A stretch of 64,000 nt of DNA, from positions 434,840,730-434,904,729 of the forward strand of contig NC_081407.1 in assembly GCF_030272615.1 (NCBI RefSeq). Direction: 5' to 3'. The first letter of the stretch is position 1, and every line of letters starts with the position of its first letter. Under the pieces are notes generated by a model that saw nothing but the letters and a program-made list of their open reading frames with translations, was not told the origin of the DNA and did not search any database. Below, piece by piece: positions 37,101 to 47,207 of this stretch. The position numbers were made by a program, and so were the translations under genes. The stretch is from Cryptomeria japonica. Taxonomy: Eukaryota > Streptophyta > Pinopsida > Cupressales > Cupressaceae.

Positions 37101-38345
37101 ATTCTTGCAAAGATAGAAACTTCCTTTTATCTCGAGTCATATGATGTGAACAACCACTGTCAATTACCCATTCATCCTTGTCTTTAATTTTAGCAGCAAG
37201 TGCCTTCTCTTCAGGTACATTCTCTTCCAGTGCCAGAACATCTTCCTTGATAGCCAGGAATACCCATTCCTTCCCATTTCCAGAACCACTAGCAGAGTCT
37301 TATGTCAATTCATCATCAAAATTAGTAGCACCTTCCTTATCCGCTATGTAGCATGATTTGTTTCCATTTTTTCTGTACTTATACTTGTTTAGATATCTAG
37401 GGTTAGGATTAAATGATCTTCTCACCATTTCTTCAAATCTTGAATTCCTTTCAGGATATCTAGATGCAAAATGACCAATCTTATTACATGCAAAACATTT
37501 AAAAGGCGCTTTTCCTTCATACTTACTTCCTACCGGTCCTTTAGGTACTCTTCTAGCAAGTAGTGCTTCAAGTTGCTCAAACTCATCATCTTCTCTCTTC
37601 ATATCATCCAATTCCTTTGCATATAAAGTTTTCCAATCTTGCTTACCGGTTGATGATGCAGATGCATGAAAAGAAGGTTCAGACTTCACAGCTCTAGAAG
37701 GTCCAAATTCTTCAAGCTCAAAAAAAGACAATTTACCAACCAAGGTATCTCTGTTGACAAAAGTATTATCCATTATTTTCATTTTATTAATTGCAATAGC
37801 CTTCATCTTGTAAGCTGGTGGTAAGGCTCTCAGAACTTTAGAAACTATTTAATCTTCACTCAGAGTTCCACCACAACATTGAATTCCCATAACAATCTCA
37901 TTTACCCTTTCCATGAATGCAGTAATCCTTTCATCTTCTTCTATCTTCATATTTTTATATCTCACCCAGTAACCATGAAGTTTAGCAATCTTCACAGTAG
38001 GGTCACCTTAATTAAGAGTCTCCAACTTATCCCATATAGCCTTTCCAGATGATTTGTCGGTTAATCCCATTATTTGCTGATCAGAAAGTGCACACAAGAG
38101 GGCTTCTCTTTCTCTACAATCATTCTCAAGCTCATTATCCATGTTTGTTAGAGGAAGATTGCCAGATGTTGGATTATAAGGTGTAACACCATTCTGTGTG
38201 ATCTCCCAAATTTCCTTACCAAGACATCTCAGATGATCTCCATCCGAATCTTCCATACTGTGTAATTTGTTCCATAAAGCCTAGGAATATCTCTCTAAAA
38301 GATAGTTCCAGGTGAACTAGATGAAATTGAACTATTAGTTGCCAT
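34124..38345 (-). pseudogene. copia C gag-pol
   Basis: Gag starts at ATG 38345 (MATNSSISSSSPGT), has the YTVWKIRME motif, a one-base loss near 38235 and a knuckle CFACNKIGHFASRYP where the last Cys is Tyr. Protease shows an intact WVIDSGCSHHM near 37170. Then come WLWNKRLFHVNFD, integrase HTNLCGPTRVK, IIDDYSRMM and HGGEFTSNEF, and RT with TWTLVPRPKNKNVIG, YKMDVKCAFFNGDL, YGLKQAPRVWYARL and VFVDDIIFEGKD. RNase H has YTDANWARDVDDRKS, KKQSCTYLSTTEAKY, CDNSVAI and ADIFTKPLPKESFEYL. Frame is kept from about 38256 to 34710, then shifts twice in RNase H (near 34700 and 34340). Stops are scattered throughout. Confidence 0.92.
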
Positions 38346-38389
38346 AGGATCTTCCTCAAGCGGTTAAGCTTTCTGTAGAGAGGACCAGA

Positions 38390-38401
38390 GCTCTGATACC
38401 A
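38390..38401 (-). other. copia C primer-binding site
   Basis: TGGTATCAGAGC on the minus strand, two bases after the 5' LTR; complementary to the 3' end of initiator tRNA-Met. Confidence 0.92.
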
Positions 38402-38403
38402 AT

Positions 38404-39632
38404 TGTTAGACAATTCAAATAATCGGAAGACAACTAAGAGGGGGGGGGGGTGAATCAGTTGTCACAAATTACCTAAACATTTAGCATTTAAAACTTTAAT
38501 ACCAGAACCCAAAACATTAATACCAGAATGATTAAACCAAATACTGGAATAACAGATAAACCAATTAAGAACAAAAAATAATCAAAGAATAAATACCATC
38601 CACATGACACCAAGATTTATACGTGGAAAACCTAGTAAAGGGAAAAACCACAATGAGGAGCCTACCCATAGTCAGATTATACTTCTGCAGTAAGTATGTG
38701 AATTATAATTGAGAGGCCTGCACTTGCAAGAAGGCCAACAGCCTAGAGCGCACTGCTCATCACAAAAGGAGTCTCACTGACTATATATAAATCTAGACTA
38801 CAATCTGGATAAATGATTGAATTGCAAATATAACATCTCCTATGCCTGAGTATAGTTCCGGTTAAGCTCAATATGGCAGGACTAAATGCTCTTACATAAA
38901 ACCAATTCGATCTCCAATGATCGACCAAATCCTCTTCCTGAATGATATTACATTATTCACACATTACATATCCATATCCCATTCCTATGACCATGATGAT
39001 CTACAATGAGATCTTACATATATATACAAACCCTCAACCATAAAAAATTAGGTTGGCCACCAGATAATAAACCAATTACATAATTACAAAACATGTTGGC
39101 CTTAGACCAAACAAATGATACCCAACTCATATTTCATCCCAAAAACACATCGAGAGGTCCAATCCACAAGTTACATTAAGTCGATCCATAAACTAGATAA
39201 CACCGAGACCCAATATAGGTCCACACGCTAAAGCAATGATACCAATCTGCCAAGTCTCAAACATGAACACCATCAGCATCCTGAATCTATACCAGAAGCT
39301 GCACCAACACCACTTATGCATATCATCAAAGATCTTCAACAAAGCTCTGCCAGTGAAACCCTCGCCGAAACCAAAAACCAAGTTTCCAAGCAAATAGGAT
39401 AGCATCCGATCACCAGACCAAAACCAACTGATTGAATATGAACATGAGTAAACCAATTCCATAACCAAATCATACCGAAGCATACTAGATCAATGTTAGA
39501 TCCAAACCAACCAGAAACCACACAACCTACCAGGACCAGAAGAGTGCCGATAAAGAATCCAAAATAGCTAGTGTTGACATTAATGAAAAAACATCAATGC
39601 AACATATAATCAATTCCTCCAAATGGCCAATA
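38404..39632 (-). repeat. copia C 5' LTR
   Basis: 1229 bp. The outer terminus is mutated: the minus-strand start reads TATTGG where the 3' copy has TGTTGG. G11 run at 38440-38450. TATA-like tract near 39020. Confidence 0.93.
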
Positions 39633-39638
39633 GGCCAT

Positions 39639-40030
39639 TGCGTCAACAACTCTAATCTCTAGCCCTGGAATCTACTCAAATGTGATGTGTATAAAGTATT
39701 TCTTAAAATCATCCACCATGTGTTTGTAGGGCATCAACTTATTGTCTTTCATCTGGTAGTCATCATTGATCTGATTGATAACTAATGAAGAGTTCCCATA
39801 GACTTCTAATTCTGTGATTTTCCACTCTACGACTACTTTGATACCTATCACTAGAGCTTCGTACTCAACGATATTATTGGTGCATGGGAACATAAAGCTG
39901 TAGGATCTCAAAATTGTGTGTCCTTATGGAGTGAGGAACAAGATGCCGACACTTGATTCATGCTATGTATAGGACCCATCAAAGTATAAGGTCTATTACT
40001 TTGGTGTAACAGTGAGCACATATGTATCTA
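39639..40030 (-). pseudogene. Tat-type second (archaeal-type) RNase H
   Basis: YTLYFDGSYT with the first catalytic Asp, then FPCTNNIVEYEALVIGIK with the Glu, then LEVYGNSSLVINQ where the usual Asp of GDS is Asn, then DNKLMPYKHMVDDFKKYF. This RNase H sits after the standard one and is characteristic of Tat-lineage gypsy elements. Stops near 40000 and 39945, and TAG in the tail (ITFE, then IPGLEIRVVDAMA). Copia C follows directly. Confidence 0.85.
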
Positions 40031-40059
40031 GAAATTCCACATGTAGTGGGTATTTGTCT

Positions 40060-41667
40060 AGAAGTGGTACTTCTACTAGTTGATCTTCTATTGATTGTCC
40101 TTTGATAGCCCTCCGTTCTATATACTGAATTTTGAACTAGCTTAGGATCATGACCCATTTAGCTAACCTCCCCATGAGAGTGGCTTTGTTGAGTAAGTAT
40201 TTTAATGGGTCAATCTTCGCAACTAGCTTGATACTATGAGCTAACATATAGTGTCGCAACTTTTGGGAAGTGAACACCACAACTAAACAAGCTTTTTTAA
40301 TGAAGGTGTAATTGAGTTCATAGCCATTCAAAGTCCTGCTAATGTAATAAATGGCTCTTTCCTTTCCTGCTAAGTCTTCCTATTGTAGTAATGCCCCTAG
40401 TGATACTTCCATTGCTGATATGTAGAGAATGAGTGGCTTGCCCGCTATTGGTGGCACCAAAATAGGTGGATTCATGAGATATTGCTTTAGCTAATGGAAT
40501 GATTCTGCACACTTGTCCTCCCATTTGAAAGGTACATTTTTATGAAGTAGATGGTTGAATGGAAGACATTTGTCCACCAATTGAGAAATGAACCTTCTGA
40601 TAGATTGTAGCCTTCCTTGAAGAGATCGTAGCTGAATAATGTTCCTTGGAGGTGGCATTTCCATGATTGCCTGAACCTTTACAAGGTCCACCTCAATGCC
40701 TTTTTCTGATATAATGTAGCCCAAGAGTTTTCCAGATGTGACTCTGAAAACACACTTTTTAGGGTTTAATCTGATATTGAATTATTCCAGTCTCTAAAAG
40801 ATTTTATCAAGAATGTCCAGGTGTCCCTCTCTTGTGAATGATTTGGCTAGTAAGTCATCTACATAATCCTCAATAAAAGTATGCATCATGTCATAGAAGA
40901 TTGTTGTCATTGCTCTTTGATAGGTTGCACTAGCATTTTTCAAACCAAAAGGCATGACATTCTAGTAGTATGTACTCCATGGACATGTGAATTTTGTTTT
41001 ATCCTAATCTTCCAAAGCTATCTTTATTTGATTGTAACCTGAGAAACCATCCATGAGGGATAGCATCACGTTCCCTGCCATGAGATCCACAATTGTATCG
41101 ATGCTAGGTAGAGGAAAGTCATCTTTCAGACAAGCCTTGTTGAGGCCCCTAAAGTTGGTGTAGATTTAGTTGCTTTTGTATGACTTGGAGACCAATACAA
41201 TGTTGGAAATCCATTATGCATAGTCTATAGGTCGGATAAAACCAACATCTAGTAATTTCTTTAGTTCAGATTTGACTAGCAATGCCACATGTGGATTTAT
41301 CTTTCAGAGTTTTTGTTTAATGGGCTTAGATCCTGGAGCGATTGATAAGTGACGCATAATGAGGTCCGGATCAACTCCTAGCATATCTGCATAAGACGAA
41401 GCAAAGTTGATTTGTTTTTCCTTGAAGAATTTGACGAAGTCAGGTCTTTCTTGTTCTATTAGTGATTCTACTAGATGTATGGTTCTTGCTATTGCTTCAG
41501 TGCCGATATTGATTGATTGAGTTGGCTCAATCAAAATTAGTGATCTTTCCTGATAATGTTTAGGAAGAGTGTCAAGTATCTCATCCTTAGGCGCCTCAAA
41601 GAGGTTTTCACCATCATATACATCCTTTGTTTTTACCTTTTTATGATCTAATACTACCATTAAACGA
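40060..41667 (-). pseudogene. Tat-type reverse transcriptase and RNase H
   Basis: RT begins near 41330 (PGSKPIKQKL, INPHVALLVKSELKKLLD), with FRGLNKACLKDDFPLPSID near 41160, MDGFSGYNQIKIA, MPFGLKNASATYQRAM near 40950, the catalytic YVDD at 40854-40865, and LLGYIISEKGIEVD. RNase H follows: PLILYISAMEVSLGALL near 40450, RTLNGYELNYTFIKKAC near 40330 and HYMLAHSIKLVAKIDPLKYL. The whole stretch is in the gag frame. Stops replace Trp or Gln at several points (near 41228, 41166, 40985, 40798, 40492), so no product can be made. Confidence 0.9.
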
Positions 41668-42596
41668 TTTTCACCATTAGATCAATTTTGTCTTTTATTC
41701 ATTTTGTGACTAAGAGACTTGGCACTCCCCTTATTGAGAGCTTCGTTATGTGATTTACTGGTGGAGCATGTTTCTGGGTTGATTGAGCAAAGGTATTGGA
41801 CAATGGCGTCATTGTTTTGAAAGGTTGGTATATCAATGTGTTTAGGTTGTTCCCACTCTATAAGTTCAGGATGTATGAGAGGTAGGGGATCATTTGGTGG
41901 GTCAAGGTCTCCTGCTATAAGAGTCATGATGGTGATGTTGTCATAGTTGTCTTTGGATGTATCAAAGTCTATGATAGTATCAAGATCTTCGATGGTACTC
42001 TCTTTGATGTTGCCTATTTTGTATTGACGCCGCTCATTCTCACTAGCCTCATAGATATGTAGTGGTCCAAATTAAAACAATCTAGACCTTGAACCTTGTC
42101 CATCATAGGGTATGGGTGTATATGTGTGGATTGTATCCACCTCAATATCTTCAGTGATATCAGAGAAAGAATCCTATTCACATTCATTTGAGTCTGTTTC
42201 AAAATCACTTTCTAATGCTACACCACTGTATCTGACAGGAATATTGTATGGCGAGAAGAGTTCGCTGATAATTGATACAAGTTTTGTTACTTGTGTTGAT
42301 TTAGGTTCTGTGCTTTCTTGTACTATTTGGATTTGTTCATAAACAATCTCCTCCCTTTGAATGGCAAGTTCTTGTTGTGGCTCATAGTTGGCTTGATCGG
42401 GTCCTGCTATTGCCTGCACATGATGTATCTATTTATAGGAAGCTTCATCTCTTTGAATAGCGAGTTCCTCTTGTTGTTTCTCATATTTTTCATCCCGTTG
42501 TTCTTTGTTTGTCTTTTTAGCTACTTGGTGTATCACTTCTTGCCATGATTCCTCATTATATGTTACATTTCTTCTCCATTCGGGATTTTGATGATC
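41668..42596 (-). pseudogene. Tat-type linker between G-patch region and RT
   Basis: Readable in the polyprotein frame as a Gln/Glu-rich stretch (EELAIQRDEASYK, PQQELAIQREEIVYEQ, a near-repeat) followed by an acidic part (SDFETDSNECE, SDITEDIEVDTIHTY). No catalytic motif. Such linkers separate protease and RT in Tat elements. Confidence 0.7.
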
Positions 42597-43616
42597 TCAC
42601 TTTTGTATAGGTTGAATATGCTGGCCATACCCAAGTCTAGATTTATCTTTTGTAAGTTGTGAATGGTGTTGAATTGGTTCTGTGATGCATAATTGAGGCT
42701 TGCTAATAGGTCCCTTTCCTTTGTATCCCATCCATTGCATGATTCTGAATCCATTACCATGTTTTTGTGTGGGGATGGTAACTTCTAAAGAAGTTGCTCT
42801 TGTCTCTTCCTCATCTTTGTATAGCCAGTTGAGGATATCCTTGTCTTCTGATTCTTCTGTGACTGTGCCTACTTGGATAAATTTGCCATCAAACTTATTG
42901 ATGGGTTGTGCTACTTTGTGCCTTGATGTTGAAGGTTGTCCATGGGACTTTGGCGAAGTCGATAACTTTGATAGACATAGGGATTCAAAAGAGTATTCCC
43001 CCATGCCTTGGTCTTTTATCTTCATCTTCTTTTCAAAGTCTATGGAAAAATACTTGAGTTTTTCCTGATTATTGGATGATGAGGAAGCTTGGGCCTCCCT
43101 TTTATGTGGTACTAGAACATTTTGATCTGCCCTCATAGTGTTGCAATACTGAAAGGGGTTGGTGTCTGCTGATATTGAGATTTCCTATCCATTGTAAGGG
43201 AACTTGAGACATTGGTGATATGTAGAAGGTACCACTTGCATTTCATGGATCCAAGGACGACCCAAGAGTATGTTATATGCCAAGTCTATGTCTAAGACTT
43301 GGAAAATTGTGTCCTTTTGCACAGGTCCTACATGAATGAGTAATACCACTATTCCTTCTGATGACCTCTCTTCATCATCACATGCCTTGATATTGATTTT
43401 CTTTTTAGGATCAATAACTTTCTCTGAGAAGCCCAATGCATGGACAAGTTTTAAAGTATATATATTTAGGCCAACTCCTCCTTCTATTAGCACATGTTTT
43501 ACCTGGTGTTTGTAGACAAGAAATTTGATATGAAGTGGGGTGTTGTGTGGATGACTCAAAGAGATGCCATCATGCTTTGAAAAAGATAGGTTATGAGGCA
43601 CCATCATATGTGCCAC
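42597..43616 (-). pseudogene. Tat-type aspartic protease and G-patch-like motif
   Basis: Protease: HVLIEGGVGLNIYT near 43500, where the catalytic Asp (usual D-G/S-G) is Glu; then VLDIDLAYNILLGRPWIH near 43270, the ILLGR motif of gypsy proteases. After a stop near 43184 the frame continues to NGFRIMQWMGYKGKGP (42755-42708), a short G-patch-like motif seen in some plant gypsy polyproteins. This part may bind RNA; that is family knowledge, not shown here. Confidence 0.8.
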
Positions 43617-44050
43617 AATGGCTTGGAATTAATTGATGTCCAGGTTGTTTGGAACTGTAGTATTTGTATGAGCTTGTTCCAAAATGTCCTTATGTGTTGG
43701 TGAGATTTTGAGCAACTCTAATATCTATATTTGGGCAGGTATCTTTTGCAATTGGTCTACCAAGTTGTATTGAGTCTTAGGAAGAGTTGTTGCTTTAGAT
43801 GTGGTCCCCTTCAAGACATATTTTTGTGCCCTTGTTGTCACATTCAGCGATGCATCTTCTTGTTTATCATTTATTTTTGTGATATTCACCTGGTTGTCAT
43901 ATGTCGATATGTGATTATTGACGTTGTCATAGATGTGGTTTATGCGGGCTCCTTTGTTGTTGGATGTTGTTGCTTCTCCCTTGTCATAATTAGGAAGGGG
44001 ATCTTTGAATGCCTCATGGTCACCATTGGTCTTATGGCCATCAACCATTA

Positions 44051-45578
44051 TATCCCCCTTGCATATCATGTCTTGAACTAGGTTTTTCAACCCTAGGCAA
44101 TCATTTGTGCAATGTCCCTTGTTTTGATGATAGTCGCAATACTATGAGTCATTCCACCATGGTGGTTTGACTTGGGGTTCAAAATTGCCTATGTTTGGAA
44201 ATTTGATGAGTTTGTTTGCCAAGAGCTCTCGAAATGCAGATTCTGGGGATTGTCCCAATGATGTAAAAGTTCTTCGATATTGGGGAGGTGGAGTGTTGGT
44301 GTTATTCCCTTGGTTATTGATCCCTCAATTGTTGTTGTTTCCTTGATAGGTAGTGCGTTGATAGTTGTTAGTGCCTTGATTGATATTTCTTTTATTGTTG
44401 TTGGGTAGTGTACCACCTGATAAATTTAGCAGTGGTTGCTTGGATTTCACATTGTTGGCATCAACCACACCATCATTAAGAACATTCTTGTTCCTAGTCT
44501 AAAACTTGGACTTGTCTGAGTTGTTGTTGTATTAATTGTTATAGGTGTTGTTGTTTGATGAACTAGCACCTTCCCTAGAGAATTTCAAGGTTCCCTTTTT
44601 GTTTGAGGCTTCTTCTACTTCAATGCCATTCTAAATCAACTTTTGAAAACTAGGTAGACATTGTATTTTGAGTTGATAACTCATTTTGTTATTCAAATTA
44701 TCTATAAAAAATTCCATTTTCTGCTTTTTAGGCACATCACATGGGTACCTCAAAACCATGCACCTCCATATTTGTAAGATCACCATAAAATTTTCATTGT
44801 TCTTTTGTTTTGTATTGCATATGTCAAGCATGGTGACCTCGTGTTGGATATTATAAGAGTATTTTAAAATAAATTTGTTCACTAACTCATCAAATGACCT
44901 GATAGGAGGTGTGAGTTTTGAAAGACACTCCATTGTTTGTCCTCCCAAACTTATTGGGAATGACCTCATCATGTAAGTGTCATTATGGAAAAAATCTAAG
45001 CTCATAGTGCAAAATTCCCTAATGTGATAAGGGGGATCACTCTTACCATTGTATGAGTCATACTTTGGTATATCCGAGTTTGGTGGAAAGGGAACCATGT
45101 TTGATCTTCTATCAAAATGATAAGGACAAATGTCCTCCAAAGAGTACTTTGTCGTGGACCCTTGTTGCATATCCTGCATTTGTCGTTGGAGTTGTTGGAG
45201 TTGTGGGATGTTGGCTAAGGGAACATTTTCTTCGTTGAACCTTTGATGATTGGCATCCCCTTGTTCACTAATGTTGTCATGATTATGGGTATTGTCTCAG
45301 TCGTGAGTATTGTCTTGGTAATGGTTATCGTCTCCTCCCAAGTGATCTTGATTCTGAGTATTGAATGTGCAGGTCCTTTCCCTTGTTCTTGGGATTCTTT
45401 CATTGGTATTCCTTGAATTCTCCATGTCAAAATCCTCAGGAATATTGACTCCTTTACTATTTATCATAAGGAGGTATTTTTGTTTGTCTGATTCTATAAG
45501 CCTTTCCATGAGCTTTTGGAAGGTGGCACTTTGTTGGCATTGTTGGATGAGATCCTTGATGCTCTCCTCTTCCCCCAT
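44051..45578 (-). pseudogene. Tat-type gag
   Basis: From MGEEESIKDLIQQCQQ at 45578 in the same frame as pol. Gag core: PKYDSYNGKSDPPYHIREF, then MRSFPISLGGQTMECLSKL, FDELVNKFILKYSYN and NNENFMVILQIWR, matching the retrotransposon gag (Retrotrans_gag) pattern. A long Asn-rich stretch (44560-44290) follows, then a zinc-finger-like CDYHQNKGHCTNDC near 44140. Stops near 45298, 44630, 44533, 44500 and 44160. Confidence 0.85.
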
Positions 45579-46670
45579 ATGCGGGTATTAATAAAAAGGA
45601 CTGGACTCCCTATGACTCATGCTTGATTCTATTTGTGAGTCTTTGTTTTTTCAAGATCGAGTGACAACGAGAATTAATATGCTTCCCAATAAGTGATTTC
45701 TTCTTCTCTTAGTGGGGTTGATATTTCTTCCTCACTTATTGGAGTTGGTGGTTAGGGCTGAGCTTCATTGTAAGTGATGCAAATGTTTGGAAAGAAGGCG
45801 GGATTGATTTTTCCCCCTTTGTTGAGACGTTGGTTGAATGCTAACTTCTGAGTAAAAGCCCTACTTCTTAAAGGCTCTTCGTCAAACTCATTGGTTTTTC
45901 CTTGAAGATATAATCTCATGTGACGTAAGAAGATATGATGTGATACAAAGAGTTGACGATTAATGTAGAGAATCTTTCTCCTCTTGATAAGCTCCCTAGG
46001 ACTAGGTTGTCTCTTCTTCAACTTAGTCTTTTGACGATGACTTCTACTCAAAATATGGGGAGTGGTCATACAAATGATCAAAATGTTGATGTCATTAGTT
46101 GATAGGGATACTTCATGTTGATACTCAAGCTTACTAGTCTGAATAGAGGGTTTGTTAAATAGGCCCCTATGATAAAGTACGACAAATGATATGGATCAAG
46201 TTTCCTGATATGGAAACCAAATTTGACAAACTTGAATACCTAGCTAGGTAATGTTGTTGAGATAGTTTGGATGATAACTAGTGATCACTTGGTTTGATAC
46301 TCCTCTAATTTTGTTGGATGAAAGTCTTGCCTAAAGATAGTTGAACAGTTGATAACCACCTCCAAAGGTGCTTTGTTGGATTTGAAAATCTCCTCCACCT
46401 ATGATTTCTCTTTGTTTGAACTGATTTTTGAGTTGATTGATTGATATTTTTGTAAGATATTTTAACATTTAAGACAAGAATACATAGCACACATGAAGAC
46501 AATGATCATCCTAATGCTAAACATTTAGTGTATGTTCTTTTGAGGATGTGTTCAAATCCCCGATGTTTTCACTGGCTTGGATACAAATAAGACACACCAA
46601 GTAGACTCTTTAATCAAGGATCATTGACAATATCATAGCCCACAACTCGATACTCCTTCATCTCAAAGAA
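45579..46670 (-). other. Tat-type 5' untranslated or gag N-terminal region
   Basis: A 109-codon open segment (46081-45752) in another frame (RQLFVSHHIFLRHMRLYLQG) may be the true gag N-terminus, displaced by a frameshift. The rest shows no coding signal. Confidence 0.45.
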
Positions 46671-46696
46671 CCGTGTCACCCCCTAGAGGGCACCCA
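46671..46696 (-). other. primer-binding-like site of a gypsy element
   Basis: On the minus strand TGGGTGCCCTCTAGGGGG and then TGACACGG. The shape (TGG, then a short GC palindrome) is that of plant gypsy primer sites and compares with TGGCACCCACTGTGGGG at 63239-63256. If real, the 5' LTR begins on the plus strand at TG 46703. Confidence 0.45.
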
Positions 46697-46702
46697 TTTT
46701 TT

Positions 46703-47207
46703 TGCCTTTTTCCAAAAATTAACCCAAAGAGGATTGCTACTCAATTGAGTAGTTATCTTGGGAGATGTATGGTGAGTGATCTTGGGGGAGGATTCTTCCC
46801 CACCCTTGCACTATGATATTGCCAATGTATGGCAACTGACTCGACTCAAGGTTTCTACTTCTATGATTCATAGTAAAGGTTCCGTTCGGTGTGACAAATG
46901 ATAAACTCAATTAAGAGGCTTCCCAACCTTTAGAACAAAGGCTTTTCACATCTTAAGGATATTAGGGGAAGGCTATCAAATACACACTAGCGTTGGAGGG
47001 GATTTTCATTAGCCTCCACATTTGATTATAGTGAGTTGGTAAACATGGCTTTAGCCGTTGCCCACTTGGGTCATACCCTTCTCACTAGCCCCCTCAAGGC
47101 TTCAGGAAGGCAGGCCCTCTAAAGGTTTTAAATGCTTGAAATTAAATAAAGCATGAAATGAGTGGGTATGGCTTTTTGGTCACCTAATTAAGTGGAGAGC
47201 ATATACC
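46703..47207 (-). other. candidate gypsy 5' LTR fragment or leader
   Basis: No coding signal. It starts TGCCTTTTTCC next to the primer-binding-like site and runs into copia D; its continuation is at 62293 onward. The last 5 bp ATACC (47203-47207) are the copia D target duplication. Confidence 0.4.

Larger units (their letters stand above)
31220..39632 (-). mobile_element. Ty1/copia retrotransposon C with nested solo LTR
   Basis: Minus-strand gag-pol between LTRs at 38404-39632 (5', 1229 bp) and 31220-33713 (3', about 1227 bp after removing the nested LTR and its duplicate). A 6-bp direct repeat GGCCAT flanks it (31214-31219 and 39633-39638); one base may be chance beyond a 5-bp TSD. The primer-binding site and polypurine tract are both present. 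The LTRs differ at many more sites than those of copia B, so this insertion is older. Host: the Tat-type element, between its second RNase H and integrase. Confidence 0.95.
22915..46696 (-). mobile_element. Ty3/gypsy retrotransposon, Tat type, interrupted by copia B and copia C
   Basis: Minus-strand order is gag, aspartic protease, G-patch-like motif, RT, RNase H, a second archaeal-type RNase H, then integrase. RT before integrase is the gypsy order, and the extra RNase H is typical of the Tat/Ogre lineage. From 45578 to 39639 the polyprotein stays in a single frame, broken only by stops. Copia C (31220-39632) entered between the second RNase H and integrase, and copia B (23367-30283) entered within integrase; joining the flanks restores readable protein at both points. 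LTRs are not resolved: a primer-binding-like site lies at 46671-46696 and a possible 3' LTR start at 22487. Confidence 0.88.
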
